Below, in pieces: positions 8,900-17,823 of a stretch of 64,000 bases of DNA. The position numbers were made by a program, and so were the translations under genes. The notes under the pieces are model-generated. The model was not told where the DNA came from. It saw only the letters and a program-made list of their open reading frames with translations, and made no database searches. Position 1 is the stretch's first letter; each line of letters begins with the position of its first letter. The stretch comes from Hyphomicrobiales bacterium (GTDB taxonomy: Bacteria > Pseudomonadota > Alphaproteobacteria > Rhizobiales > Rhizobiaceae): the NCBI GenBank assembly GCA_900467685.1, contig UBQX01000015.1, forward strand, positions 1-64,000, given 5' to 3'.

Positions 8900-9955
8900 T
8901 TAAGCCAGCTCCTCGATTTCCTCATCACTGTCGCGATGGACGGCAAAGGACCGCCAGATCAGGACCGGGATGACCACGCTGAAGATGATGATTTCCTTGT
9001 AGTCGCTGGCGACGAACGATGCCCAGCTTTCCAGGATGCCGATGAAAACCGAGCCGATGGCCGTGATCGGATAACTCGCCATGCCGCCGATGATCGCACC
9101 GACGGAGGCCTTGAGGCCGATCATGAAGCCGGAATCGTAATACATGGTGGTGATCGGCGCGATCAGAATGCCGACCACCGCGGCAAGTGCAGAGGCGATA
9201 AGGTAGGCGGCCGCCGCTGCCCGTTCCGGGCGGATGCCCATGAGCCGCGCGCCGACGCGGTTGGAAGCCGTGGCCCGTAGCGCCTTGCCCGTGATGGAGC
9301 GGCCGAAGAACAGATAGAAGACCAGGCTCAGGAGCAGAGCGACCACCATCATCAGCACCTGCTGCGCGGGAATGAGAATGTCGCCCGGCAGCGGAACCAT
9401 GCCGTCGAGAATGGGCGTGGTACGAACGCCCTCCGGGCCGAAGGCGATGAGGCCGATGCCGGCAATGAGGAAATGAACGGCAATCGCGACGATGAACAGG
9501 ATCAGCGTGGACGCGTCGGCAAGCGGCCGGAGCGTCAGCCTGTCGATCAGCACGCCCATGGGCAGGATCAGTCCTATGGTCGTGGCGATCCGCAGCGCTT
9601 CCGGCACGTCATGGGAGGCAATCGCCAGCCCGACGCCGCAGGGGATGAGCGGCAGGACCGCATAGAAGAAGATTGCTCTGGGCACCTGCCTTGCCGCGCC
9701 GTTGCGCAACAGCGTCGTGCATTCCGCAAGACAGGCAAGAACCGCCATGCCGGCGACGAGCCAGATGGAGCCCGGAATCATGCGGCTCTGGAAGGCTGCC
9801 AGCGTCAGCGCCGCGAAGGCGGCGATGTCGCCGGAAGGAATGAAGATGACCCGCGTGACCGAAAAGACGAGCACGAAGCCCAGTCCGGCCAACAGGTAGA
9901 TTGCGCCGGTCGATAGCCCATCGACCAGCAAGATCAACATAATGTCCCAAGTCAT
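8900..9955 (-). CDS. Liv-type ABC importer permease (LivH family)
   Basis: A 351-residue membrane permease starting MTWDIMLILLVDGLSTGAIY, with the LivH pattern GLGFVLVFSVTRVIFIPSGDIAAF and the loop KALRATASNRVGARLMGI that contacts the ATPase. It is longer than usual LivH (about 290-300) because of an extra hydrophobic stretch in the middle (about 85-130). AGGAG lies upstream of the ATG at 9955. The stop is one base from the start of the permease-ATPase fusion. Confidence 0.88.
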   Translation of the reverse strand: MTWDIMLILLVDGLSTGAIYLLAGLGFVLVFSVTRVIFIPSGDIAAFAALTLAAFQSRMIPGSIWLVAGMAVLACLAECTTLLRNGAARQVPRAIFFYAVLPLIPCGVGLAIASHDVPEALRIATTIGLILPMGVLIDRLTLRPLADASTLILFIVAIAVHFLIAGIGLIAFGPEGVRTTPILDGMVPLPGDILIPAQQVLMMVVALLLSLVFYLFFGRSITGKALRATASNRVGARLMGIRPERAAAAAYLIASALAAVVGILIAPITTMYYDSGFMIGLKASVGAIIGGMASYPITAIGSVFIGILESWASFVASDYKEIIIFSVVIPVLIWRSFAVHRDSDEEIEELA

Positions 9956-9983
9956 GGCAAGGCTCCTGAAGATGACGGCAGAC

Positions 9984-10036
9984 GATCCCGGGCGGGGATC
10001 CGTGGAGTGCGGCAGGCGAGTTTCCACCCGCCGCAC
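9984..10036 (-). terminator. Paired hairpins between receptor and permease genes
   Basis: Two stems lie between the receptor stop and livH: GATCCC (9984-9989)/GGGATC (9995-10000) and GTGCGGC (10007-10013)/GCCGCAC (10030-10036). No T tract follows on the coding strand. They are probably attenuating or mRNA-stabilising rather than full terminators. Confidence 0.5.
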
Positions 10037-10049
10037 CTGCTTCCATCGT

Positions 10050-11285
10050 TCAGGCCATCAGCTTCCACTCGCCCTTTTCCAGCTTGACGAGAACGCGCGA
10101 GCGCTCGTCATTGCCGTAGCGCGAGCCGGGCTTGAAACTGTAAACGCCGTGGCAGCCGACCACTTCCTGTGCATTGGTCAGCGCATCGCGCATGGCCAGC
10201 TTGAATTGCGCCGTGCCCGGCTGGGCGGTCTTGAGGGCGGTTTCCGCTGCAGCGAGGAACAGCACCCAGGCATCGAAGGAATAACCGGAGAATGCGTTGG
10301 GAACGGCATCCGGTACGGTGGCCTTCAGCGCCTTGGCAAATTCCTGCGATACGGCCTTGGTCGGATTGGAATCGGGAAGCTGGTCGAAAACGACGACCGG
10401 GCCGGTCGAAGCGATCAGCCCTTCGACCGCTGCCCCGCCCACCTTGACGAAAGCGGGGTTGATGATGGCCGGCGTGCCGTAAAACTGACCCTTGTAGCCC
10501 CGCTCGCGCAGAGCGAGATAAGGCAGTGCGCCGGGTGTGCCGGAGCCACCGGCGATCACCGCGTCGGGCCGTGTCGAAGAGACCTTGAGGGCCTGGCCGG
10601 TAACCGAGGTGTCGCTACGGGCGTAACGCTCATTCGATGTCACCTTGATGCCGGCCGCAGGGCTTGCTTCCGTCAGAGCGTTGTAGACGAGATCGCCCCA
10701 GGGATCGGCAAAACCGATATAGCCGATCGACTTCACACCCGCCTGTTTCATGTGGGCGACCGTGCCGGCAATCATCAGCGGGGCGGGCTGCGGAATGGTG
10801 ATCGTCCAGTTGCCCGGCTCGCCCTGCGGATTGGCATTGGCGATACAGATCAGCGGCGTCTTGGTTTCCGCGCAGACGGTGGCGATCGCCAGCGCGCCGG
10901 GAGAACCTGCAGTGCCGATGATGACATCGACATTGTTTTCCTGGATGAGCTTGCGGGCATTGACGGCGGCATTGGTGGGATCGGACGCGTCGTCCAGAGC
11001 GATCAGCCTGACCGGCTTGTCGCCGACCTTGCTCCTGAAGGCGAGTGCAGCCTTCATGCCCTGATCATAGGGGATGCCGAGCGAGGAGACGGGGCCGGAC
11101 ATGGAGGTGATGAAACCGACCACGATCTCTCCACTCTCGGCGCGCGCCGACGAGATGAAGCCGGCCGGAAGGGCAGAGATTGCAGCGGCTGCGGCGACCA
11201 CGCCTGCACCCTGTTTCAGGAAATTCCGTCGACCGAGTTCTGCTGCGGCCTGCATCGATGGTGATTTGGAATTGAAAGTATTCAT
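10050..11285 (-). CDS. Liv-type ABC importer substrate-binding protein
   Basis: A 411-residue periplasmic binding protein of the branched-chain amino acid/amide class. It has a Tat-style leader (RRNFLKQ, then a hydrophobic AAAAAISALPAGF segment and SARA cleavage site), then EIVVGFITSMSGPVSSLGIPYDQG, the usual opening of this fold. The ATG at 11285 follows AGGGGAA. First gene of the leftward importer operon and divergent from the MarR gene that controls iac, which hints at an iac-linked ligand such as an indolic or aromatic acid; that is inference. Confidence 0.88.
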   Translation of the reverse strand: MNTFNSKSPSMQAAAELGRRNFLKQGAGVVAAAAAISALPAGFISSARAESGEIVVGFITSMSGPVSSLGIPYDQGMKAALAFRSKVGDKPVRLIALDDASDPTNAAVNARKLIQENNVDVIIGTAGSPGALAIATVCAETKTPLICIANANPQGEPGNWTITIPQPAPLMIAGTVAHMKQAGVKSIGYIGFADPWGDLVYNALTEASPAAGIKVTSNERYARSDTSVTGQALKVSSTRPDAVIAGGSGTPGALPYLALRERGYKGQFYGTPAIINPAFVKVGGAAVEGLIASTGPVVVFDQLPDSNPTKAVSQEFAKALKATVPDAVPNAFSGYSFDAWVLFLAAAETALKTAQPGTAQFKLAMRDALTNAQEVVGCHGVYSFKPGSRYGNDERSRVLVKLEKGEWKLMA

Positions 11286-11726
11286 CTTGTGTTCCCCTGA
11301 ACGTGACCGGTTTTGCGGTCGTTGATCCAGACGCGGCGGGCCTTCATTCGCCCTGTCCAGCCTCCGGCATAGCGTTGCCGTTGACGGTTTTCGTAGAGAA
11401 AACCGCCTTGCATGATGCGGCCCATCGGCCATTATACAAGAAAATTCACGTGAAAATGCTAGCTTCTGGCTTGATCTTTTTCAAGCGTTTTCTGTCTTTC
11501 ACGCCGTAATCCTGACTGTATTCAATTCTCTCCTTCTTCTTGTGAGGGGATGCGCAGTGTCAGATGCGGACCGCGGCGAAGCGAAACCTGCGGGACCGCA
11601 CCAGGAGTTGCGAATGGTGGATTTTTCCTCTATCGCCTTGGAGGCCGATCCGGCAGAAAGGTGCGGGCTGCGCCTTTGCCGGCCAGATACGGAAAAGCAA
11701 AAAGACCTTGTAGGCGCGAGACATCC
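11286..11726. promoter_or_regulatory. Divergent control region between ABC importer and iacR
   Basis: This 441-bp AT-richer region holds the palindrome TTCACGTGAA (11445-11454) and an inverted repeat GCTTGA-N6-TCAAGC (11469-11486). The first contains ATTCACGT, one half of the 20-bp motif seen at iacH and iacI. They are candidate operators for the leftward importer operon and for iacR. No further gene is supported; an upstream in-frame extension of iacR (from 11550) lacks a ribosome site. Confidence 0.45.
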
Positions 11727-12221
11727 ATGACTGACACAAGAGCCTCCGATGCTGGTGTTCATGCCGGCGAGCATCCCGTCGTCGCCGCGGAAAAACGAAT
11801 GAAGAAGGATTGGCCCTTTTACTGGGTGTCGCGCGTTAACGCGCGCTACGCGCAGGTTCTGGAGCGCCGTCTGAAGCCGTTGGACCTCGATGTGGCGCGC
11901 TGGCGTGTTCTGATGTCCCTTTACGAGGACGAGCATCTGAGCGTCTCGGAAATCGCCGATTACGCGGTCATCAAGCTCAACACGGTCACGAAGATCGTGC
12001 AGCGCATGATTGCCGACGGCCTGGTCGTGACCCGCGTGCGGCCTAGTGACGGGCGCGTGACGGAAGTCTGCCTCACCCCGGAGGGCGACCGTTTGCGCCG
12101 CCTCGCCCGCAAGGAAGCCGACCACGTCTTCGCCTCGTCCTTTGTCAACATCACCCCGGACGAACTGGCGCATCTGAACGGCCTTCTGGAAAAGGTCTTC
12201 CTGCAACTCGAAGGGGTGTGA
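11727..12221 (+). CDS. iacR: MarR-family regulator, IacR-like
   Basis: A 164-residue winged-helix protein with the MarR core: RLKPLDLDVARWRVLMSLYEDEHLSVSEIADYAVIKLNTVTKIVQRMIADGLVVTRVRPSDGRVTEVCLTPEGDRL, i.e. recognition helix then the wing with the DxR motif (SDGR). In known iac loci the MarR regulator IacR represses the catabolic genes and is relieved by indole-3-acetate. It converges with iacG. The 20-bp palindromes at iacH and iacI are suitable in size for a MarR dimer. Start 11727 gives the normal family length. Confidence 0.82.
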   Translation: MTDTRASDAGVHAGEHPVVAAEKRMKKDWPFYWVSRVNARYAQVLERRLKPLDLDVARWRVLMSLYEDEHLSVSEIADYAVIKLNTVTKIVQRMIADGLVVTRVRPSDGRVTEVCLTPEGDRLRRLARKEADHVFASSFVNITPDELAHLNGLLEKVFLQLEGV

Positions 12222-12238
12222 CGCAGAGCGGGCCATGA

Positions 12239-12772
12239 TCAATGCGGCTCGAGCGGGTGGAAGGCCCGGTCGAACCAGACAAGACCATTGGCCTCGCCCT
12301 CTGCGACCTCTGTCGTGATGACCTCGCAGAAGAAAACGCTGTGCGTTCCGCGGGACTGCTGGTCGATGATGCGGCAGTCAAAGGCCACGGTGGCATCCGC
12401 TAGAACGGGTGCGCCGGTGGCCCGCGTGTGCCATTCCGTGGTGGCGAAGCGATCCTCGCCGGTCCAGCGAGCGAAGGCGCGGGACAGGTCCTGATGCGCC
12501 GGGCTCAACACGTTGACGCAGATCACGCCGTTTTCAGCGAAGGCATCATGCGAGTAGGCCTTGCGGTTGATGCAGACGAGCAGCGTCGGCGGCTGGTCGG
12601 TGACGGAACAGACCGCCGAGACCGTGAGCCCGTGGCGACCTGCCGGGCCATCGGTGGTGACGATATTGACGGCAGCGCCCAGGCGGCTCATGCCATTGCG
12701 GAAGGCGAGCGCTTCCGGGGTGGGGACGGGGGGCTTTGCATCTTGGGGAATGGCTTCTCGGGTCATGGTCAT
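12239..12772 (-). CDS. iacG: Flavin reductase, IacG
   Basis: A 177-residue flavin reductase-like (HpaC/DIM6 family) protein: FRNGMSRLGAAVNIVTTDGPAGRHGLTVSAVCSVTDQPPTLLVCINRKAYSHDAF is the flavin-binding half, and the C-terminal GTHSVFFCEV segment is also typical. The family passes reduced FMN/FAD to a partner monooxygenase, here most likely IacA. Its ATG (12772) overlaps the iacF stop in an ATGA. Last gene of the leftward iac operon. Confidence 0.85.
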   Translation of the reverse strand: MTMTREAIPQDAKPPVPTPEALAFRNGMSRLGAAVNIVTTDGPAGRHGLTVSAVCSVTDQPPTLLVCINRKAYSHDAFAENGVICVNVLSPAHQDLSRAFARWTGEDRFATTEWHTRATGAPVLADATVAFDCRIIDQQSRGTHSVFFCEVITTEVAEGEANGLVWFDRAFHPLEPH

Positions 12773-13737
12773 ACATCCAGTACCAGGGTGGGGGTGGCAG
12801 CACGCGAGCAGCACGCACAGATCATCGTGCATTCTTCGCGTTCTTCATCGGTCAGGAACTTGTCTCGATGGTCGGGTATGCCGTCCAGAACGTCGGTGAC
12901 GCAGGTGCCGCAGACACCTTCCTCGCATTTCACCTCGATCTTCACGCCGGCAGCAGCGAGTGCCTTGGCGATCGTGTTGCCCGCTTCGACGCGGACCGTC
13001 ACGCCGGAGCGCTTGGCCAAGACCTCGAACCCGCCGCCGGACTGGTCGATTTCGGCCGAGAAATACTCGCGGTGAACATTGGCCCTGGCATGGCCGGCTC
13101 CCTCAGCCGTGTTGATCACCCAGTCCATGAAACCTTGCGGGCCGCAGACATAGAGATGCGTGCCGGGGGCAGCCGCAGGGAGATCCCGGGCAAGATCGAG
13201 CCGTTGCTCGGCGGCCTCGTCGTCGAAGTGGAAGACCACCTTGTCGCCCCAGGGCGCATTGGCAATCAGGCTCTTGAAGGCGGTCACGTTTTCGGACCGC
13301 GTGCAATAGTGCAGCACGAAATCCCGGCCGAGCGCATGCAGCCGCTGCGCCATCGCGAGCATGGGCGTGATCCCGATGCCGCCACCGAGCAGCACGGACT
13401 TTTCAGCCGTCTCTTCCAGCGGGAAGTGGTTGCGCGGGCCCTCCACCTCGAAGGTGCGGCCGAGTTCAGCCAGCTTGTGCACCGCGACGGAACCGCCGCG
13501 CGATTTCGGGTCCAGCAGCACGCCGATCTCGTAAGCCTCTGATTTGGCCGGATCGGAGCAGAGCGAATATTGCCGCCACAAATCCGTCTGACCGTCCTTG
13601 AGATGCAGATCGAGATGCGCGCCGGCCTCGAAGGCCGGGAGCGCCGCACCCGACGCCTCGACAAGGCGCAGCCGCAGTATGTTGCCGGGCTCCTCGATGC
13701 GCTCGGCGACTTTCAGTTTCAGCGTGTTCGTGGCCAT
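12769..13737 (-). CDS. iacF: Rieske-oxygenase reductase, IacF
   Basis: A 322-residue electron-transfer protein of phthalate dioxygenase reductase layout: flavin domain with RQYSLCSDP, NAD domain with GGGIGITPMLAMAQRL and the CGPQGFMDWV tail, then a C-terminal plant-type [2Fe-2S] ferredoxin domain with CEEGVCGTC and a distal cysteine. It carries electrons from NADH to the IacCD oxygenase, so no separate ferredoxin is needed. The start at 13737 has GAGGGGGA upstream. Ten bases separate it from iacE and four overlap iacG. Confidence 0.9.
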   Translation of the reverse strand: MATNTLKLKVAERIEEPGNILRLRLVEASGAALPAFEAGAHLDLHLKDGQTDLWRQYSLCSDPAKSEAYEIGVLLDPKSRGGSVAVHKLAELGRTFEVEGPRNHFPLEETAEKSVLLGGGIGITPMLAMAQRLHALGRDFVLHYCTRSENVTAFKSLIANAPWGDKVVFHFDDEAAEQRLDLARDLPAAAPGTHLYVCGPQGFMDWVINTAEGAGHARANVHREYFSAEIDQSGGGFEVLAKRSGVTVRVEAGNTIAKALAAAGVKIEVKCEEGVCGTCVTDVLDGIPDHRDKFLTDEEREECTMICACCSRAATPTLVLDV

Positions 13738-13747
13738 CGTGTCCCCC

Positions 13748-14509
13748 TCATCGCATGTAGATGCCGCCATTGACGTCCCAGCAGGCGCCATTGACGAAGG
13801 ATGCTTTCGGACCGGCCAGCAGCGCCACCAGTTCGGCGACGAAGACCGGATCGCCCAGTTCGCCGACCGGGATATTGGCGAGGGCTGCCGCCATCTTGTC
13901 CGGTGTGATCACCGAGCGGACCATGGGTGTGTCCATGGGGCCGGGGGCAATCGCATTGCAGGTCACGCCGAAGGGGGCGAGATCGCGGGCGAAGACCTTG
14001 GTGAGCGTCAGGATCGCGCCCTTGGAGGCGGCGTAATGCGCGCCCGTTGCAGTGCCGCCGTTCTGGCCCGCCAGCGAGGCGAGATTGACGATGCGGCCAT
14101 AGCCACGCTGCTTGAAATGCCGGCCGAAGATCTGGCTGCCGGCAAAGGTGCCGCCGGCATTGGTCGTCAGGATCGCGTTGAAGTCGGCGGGGTCGATCTC
14201 CAGCACCGGCTTGACGGCCGTGCGCGCGGCATTGTTGACCAGCACTTCCACCGAGCCCCAGCGTTCGAGGCATTTGTCGAGAACGTCCTCGAAATCTTCG
14301 GGCTTCGTGACGTCGAGCGTCGCCGTCACCGCCGTTTCCCCGGCAAGGTCGAGTTCGGAGGCGAGATAAGCCCCCGCCTCCGCTTCGATGTCCGTGATCA
14401 CGACCCGGAAACCAGCGCGGTGGAGCGCGCGCACGATCTCGGCGCCCAGGCCGCGTGCGCCGCCCGTCACCACGGCGGTCTGGATCCTTTCTGGAAGAGG
14501 GGCCGCCAT
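13748..14509 (-). CDS. iacE: Short-chain dehydrogenase, IacE
   Basis: A 253-residue NAD(P)-dependent SDR. TGGARGLG is at 15-22, NNAA near 92-95, Ser145 in NLASLAG, Tyr159 and Lys163 of the YxxxK motif, and an NGACWDVNGGI C-terminus. In iac loci IacE acts on an early hydroxylated/oxidised indole acetate intermediate. The ATG shares a base with the stop of iacD (TGATG), so translation is coupled to the oxygenase subunits. Confidence 0.87.
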   Translation of the reverse strand: MAAPLPERIQTAVVTGGARGLGAEIVRALHRAGFRVVITDIEAEAGAYLASELDLAGETAVTATLDVTKPEDFEDVLDKCLERWGSVEVLVNNAARTAVKPVLEIDPADFNAILTTNAGGTFAGSQIFGRHFKQRGYGRIVNLASLAGQNGGTATGAHYAASKGAILTLTKVFARDLAPFGVTCNAIAPGPMDTPMVRSVITPDKMAAALANIPVGELGDPVFVAELVALLAGPKASFVNGACWDVNGGIYMR

Positions 14510-15003
14510 CAGAACAAATAGCTGAACGAATTCAGCATCCCATCCGAGTTGAGCAGCCGCACCACCTTGGCGCGGATCTTGAAGCCGTCGCCGGAGGCGA
14601 CCAGCGTGTGCTTCATGTTGGCCCCCCAGATGCGCTGGCGGCCGAACTTGTCCTCGATCACATGCTCGGCGCTCGAAACCGTCACCGTATCGCCCTCGAC
14701 GCTGTCGATGACGAAGCGGGAGACAGTGCGCACGGTGCGGGCGGGCGGGGCCGAGGAGATCGAGAAACCCTGCTGGAAGCGCTGAATGCGGTCGCGCCGC
14801 ATCCGGTCGTTGTCGTGGCAGAGGTTCAGCTGGTTGTCGAAGTCGTCGCCTTCGCCGATCGGCAGCGTGTAGAAGCCTTCGGTCAACCAGAGCGACAACC
14901 AGGCATCATAATCCTTGCCGTCGAGCAGATCGGCCTCAGCCCAGAGGAAGGCGCTGACCTTCTGCAGAAGCGCCAGATCGTTGGTCTTCGTCATCATGTT
15001 CAT
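14509..15003 (-). CDS. iacD: Rieske dioxygenase small subunit, IacD
   Basis: A 164-residue ring-hydroxylating dioxygenase beta subunit: FLWAEADLLDGKDYDAWLSLW opens the cone-shaped SnoaL-like fold, followed by RDRIQRFQQG and RTVRTVSRFVI, and KHTLVASGDGFKIRAKVVRL near the end. It has a structural role in the alpha-beta hexamer and no metal ligands. I use the ATG at 15003, which overlaps the iacC stop (ATGA); the longer frame would begin inside iacC. Confidence 0.88.
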   Translation of the reverse strand: MNMMTKTNDLALLQKVSAFLWAEADLLDGKDYDAWLSLWLTEGFYTLPIGEGDDFDNQLNLCHDNDRMRRDRIQRFQQGFSISSAPPARTVRTVSRFVIDSVEGDTVTVSSAEHVIEDKFGRQRIWGANMKHTLVASGDGFKIRAKVVRLLNSDGMLNSFSYLF

Positions 15004-16274
15004 CGCGACATCATCCTCTTCCACATCTTGTAGGCGGCGCGCATGCCGGTTTCGGCGCTGATATGTCCGCGGGGACCCAGAGCGCCCGGCGTCTCGTCGA
15101 TCAGGCCGCGATTGACCAGGATCGGCAGGTCTTCCCCGCCCTTGGTACCGCGCTGCACGCGCTCCCAGACTTCTGCATCGTCCGGCGAGCCGAAGCCCAT
15201 CGGGCCCTGGAAATGCTCATGAAGGCGCATGCGCATGCGGTTGGCCGCGGCCGGACCGCCCTCCATGCCGAGCGCGATGTGGCGGATATCAGTCTGCTCC
15301 ACGTTGACCGGGGTCAGAACGCGGAAGAAGGCGAGCGAGAAGGAGACGTTGGGGAAGAGGTTGAGGTTGAAGCCCGCCCCGCCGACGGCGCGCACGATTT
15401 TCTTCACCTGATCTTCCGGATAGCCTTCCTCGCGCAGTTCCTGAACGAGCGGCAGGTAACGCTCTTCGATCGGATCGTCGAGATTTTCATCAAGATCGAT
15501 GCGCTCCGGGATCATCACCATGACGGAATGGCCGTTGCCGAGATCCTCGACATAGCCCTTGCCGGTGTCCAGGAACTTGAAGGCCTCTTCGGCATCGCCG
15601 TCGAGAGACTGCATGAAGCTCTTGTGGACGACGGGGAAATGATAGGCGTCGGTCGTGTTTTCGAGCTGCACCTTCCAGTTCATCGGCACGGAGAACTGGT
15701 GCTCGCCCAGGACCTTGACCGGAAAACCGCCGCCCTGCTTCATGAAGAGGTCGATATAGCGGCATACTTCCGGCCCAAGGAAATCGGTCAGCGGTTCGAT
15801 CTCGTCGTTGAAAGTCGCGAAGATCATGCCGTTATAGCTCTCGGTGCGCAGTCTCTTGAGCCCGTGCGCGCCCTTGTCGAATTCCTCGCCATACTGTTCC
15901 GGATAGGGCAGGCCGCGCAGCGACCCGTCGAGACCGTAGCCCCAGCCGTGATAGGGGCACTGGAAGGAGGACGTCTTGCCCTTCTTCACTTCGCACACGG
16001 TGGCGGCGCGGTGGCGACACCGGTTGACGAGAACGTTCACGTCGCCCTTGCGGTCGCGAACCACGATGACGGGTTCGAGGCCGACATTCGAAAGCTTGAA
16101 CGAACCCTTGTCGTTGAGTTCCGTGTCATGGGCGACCCAGACCCAGGTGCGCTTGAAGATGCGCTCCATCTCTTCGTTAAAGAGGTCGGCATTCTCGTAC
16201 ATCGAGGTGGCGACCTTGGCGTCTGGCGAATAGAGCGCGTCGAGATCGCTGAATTTCTCTTGAGCCTGCAACAT
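15000..16274 (-). CDS. iacC: Rieske dioxygenase large subunit, IacC
   Basis: A 424-residue catalytic subunit. The Rieske cluster ligands are Cys86, His88, Cys106 and His109 (CRH ... CPYHGW). The mononuclear iron site is the NTTDAYHFPVVH motif with Asp209 bridging and His212 and His217, plus a C-terminal Asp in the SPDDAEVWE segment. All expected residues are present. In studied iac systems the IacCD pair performs the ring dioxygenation that leads to catechol. It is cotranscribed with its beta subunit and reductase. Confidence 0.92.
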   Translation of the reverse strand: MLQAQEKFSDLDALYSPDAKVATSMYENADLFNEEMERIFKRTWVWVAHDTELNDKGSFKLSNVGLEPVIVVRDRKGDVNVLVNRCRHRAATVCEVKKGKTSSFQCPYHGWGYGLDGSLRGLPYPEQYGEEFDKGAHGLKRLRTESYNGMIFATFNDEIEPLTDFLGPEVCRYIDLFMKQGGGFPVKVLGEHQFSVPMNWKVQLENTTDAYHFPVVHKSFMQSLDGDAEEAFKFLDTGKGYVEDLGNGHSVMVMIPERIDLDENLDDPIEERYLPLVQELREEGYPEDQVKKIVRAVGGAGFNLNLFPNVSFSLAFFRVLTPVNVEQTDIRHIALGMEGGPAAANRMRMRLHEHFQGPMGFGSPDDAEVWERVQRGTKGGEDLPILVNRGLIDETPGALGPRGHISAETGMRAAYKMWKRMMSR

Positions 16275-16292
16275 GGCTGCTCCTTTCAGGGT

Positions 16293-16655
16293 TCAAAGTT
16301 CGGGAATGGTGAGCGCCCGGCCCATGCGGGCCTCGACGCGCATGTATTTCCAAAGGCGATGGTCCTCGTCGTCGACGACGATGGTGCGCAGCAGGTTGCA
16401 GGCGGCAATCACCGACTGCCGGTCCGGGAAGTCGCACAGCATGTACCAGGTCCAGGGAAAGGACGGCGACGTGCCGACCTGCGTCTGGTCATCGTCGAGC
16501 GTGCCGAGGACGGTCACGCCGTCGAGCTTTGCGACGCCGGACATGAAGGCTTCCGTTGCCTTCCAGACGCCGCCGATCTTGTTGAAAGGCAGATCGAAAA
16601 ATGCAGGCTGGACGGCGAGACAAAGAAGGGTGCGGATGGGGGTCGGTTCAGACAT
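16293..16655 (-). CDS. iacB: IacB, small protein of the IAA pathway
   Basis: A 120-residue soluble protein between iacA and iacC, with the segments VQPAFFDLPFNKIGGVWKAT and FPWTWYMLCDFPDRQSVIAACNLLR, rich in aromatic residues. It matches the size, position and general character of IacB, a small conserved protein of iac clusters whose role is not well defined. No catalytic motif is evident. It is identified mainly by context; a ferredoxin-like alpha-beta barrel of the dimeric type would fit its length. Confidence 0.75.
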   Translation of the reverse strand: MSEPTPIRTLLCLAVQPAFFDLPFNKIGGVWKATEAFMSGVAKLDGVTVLGTLDDDQTQVGTSPSFPWTWYMLCDFPDRQSVIAACNLLRTIVVDDEDHRLWKYMRVEARMGRALTIPEL

Positions 16656-16679
16656 GAAGCTACTCCTTTCGTGCGAAGA

Positions 16680-17819
16680 TCACGGATAACCGGGCGGTGT
16701 CTGCTGGCCGAAGAGGGCGGCACCCGCCGCCTGCCAGCTGCCGGAATTGATGAAGGCGTGCTGGGCGACGCAGGCGGCGTCGATCATCTTGCGCCCGAGA
16801 GGATGGCCGGTTGCCATGGCCTCCGAGCCGCCCATGACGAAGGCAAGGCGGGCGGCTTCCGCGCCGTCCTGGGCTGCCTTGGAGGCGGAATGGCGGAGGC
16901 GCACCAGCGTCGGTCGATCGACCTCGCCGTTGATCTGCATCTGTCGCCAGCCTTCCTCGATGGCGTCGTAGAAGGCCGAACGTGCGCCCATCAGGATGCC
17001 CTCCGCTTTGGCAAAATCGATCTGGATATAGGCGCGCGCAGCCGGGCTCGGTGCGCCGGTGACGGATGCGCGGGCGAGCGCGTTGGTGTGGACCCAGTCG
17101 AGCGCCGAACGGGCCGTGCCGAGGGCCACGACAGCGAGCACCTGGGCGGCGAGCCCCATGGCCGGATAGCGGAAGATCAGGTCGTCCTGCTGCGGCTTGC
17201 CGCCACGAATGAAGGTCCACTCTTCCGGAACTACGGCCTTGTCGATGACGATGTCATGGCTGCCGGTGGCGCGAAGGCCGACCGTGTCCCAGTTTTCGTC
17301 AACACTTGCCTTGTCGCGCGGCAGCACGGCGGTGCGGGGCAGCGGGCTGTCCTCGCCCTCGATCTTGATGCCGGCACCGACGAAATCGGCTCCCATCACG
17401 CCGGAGCCCCAGGGCCAGCGGCCCGAGACCTCAAGTCCGCCGGCCACACGCCTTGCGGGCTGGGGCGGGAACATCGCGCCGGCAAAGACAGTGTTCGGAT
17501 TGGTGCCATAGATCGCCGCATAGGTCTGCGGCGGAAGCGCGGCCAGATAGGTTGCCGAGACGCCGAAGCTTGCCACCCAGCCGGCGGAGGCGTCGGCGGT
17601 GGAGATATCCTCGATCAGACGACAGAAATCCTGCGGGGCGAGTTCGTCGCCACCGAAACGCTTCGGCACGAAGGCGCGGTAGACGCCGACGGCCTGAAAC
17701 TTGGCGACGATGTCCTTCGGAATATGGCGCAACGCCTGGAACTCTTCCGACCGGGCGCTGATTTCGCTTTTCAACGCCTCAAGCGCTGCGGCAGATGCCG
17801 GAGGGGCATGATAGTTCAT
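16680..17819 (-). CDS. iacA: Flavin-dependent indole-acetate monooxygenase, IacA
   Basis: A 379-residue protein of acyl-CoA dehydrogenase fold: an N-terminal helical part (YRAFVPKRFGGDELAPQDFCRLIEDISTADASAGW), a beta domain around GGLEVSGRWPWGSGVM, and C-terminal helices ending in ALFGQQTPPGYP. Proteins of this subgroup (like HpaB/DszC relatives) use reduced flavin and oxygen rather than dehydrogenating CoA esters. IacA performs the first oxidation of indole-3-acetate. It starts 4 bp after iacH and its reduced flavin is probably supplied by IacG. Confidence 0.87.
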   Translation of the reverse strand: MNYHAPPASAAALEALKSEISARSEEFQALRHIPKDIVAKFQAVGVYRAFVPKRFGGDELAPQDFCRLIEDISTADASAGWVASFGVSATYLAALPPQTYAAIYGTNPNTVFAGAMFPPQPARRVAGGLEVSGRWPWGSGVMGADFVGAGIKIEGEDSPLPRTAVLPRDKASVDENWDTVGLRATGSHDIVIDKAVVPEEWTFIRGGKPQQDDLIFRYPAMGLAAQVLAVVALGTARSALDWVHTNALARASVTGAPSPAARAYIQIDFAKAEGILMGARSAFYDAIEEGWRQMQINGEVDRPTLVRLRHSASKAAQDGAEAARLAFVMGGSEAMATGHPLGRKMIDAACVAQHAFINSGSWQAAGAALFGQQTPPGYP

Positions 17820-17823
17820 CGTC

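Noticed and set aside
16680-17819. Calling iacA an acyl-CoA dehydrogenase of fatty-acid oxidation
   Set aside because: The acyl-CoA dehydrogenase fold is shared with flavin monooxygenases, and the gene sits inside a full iac operon with a flavin reductase. No beta-oxidation genes are nearby.
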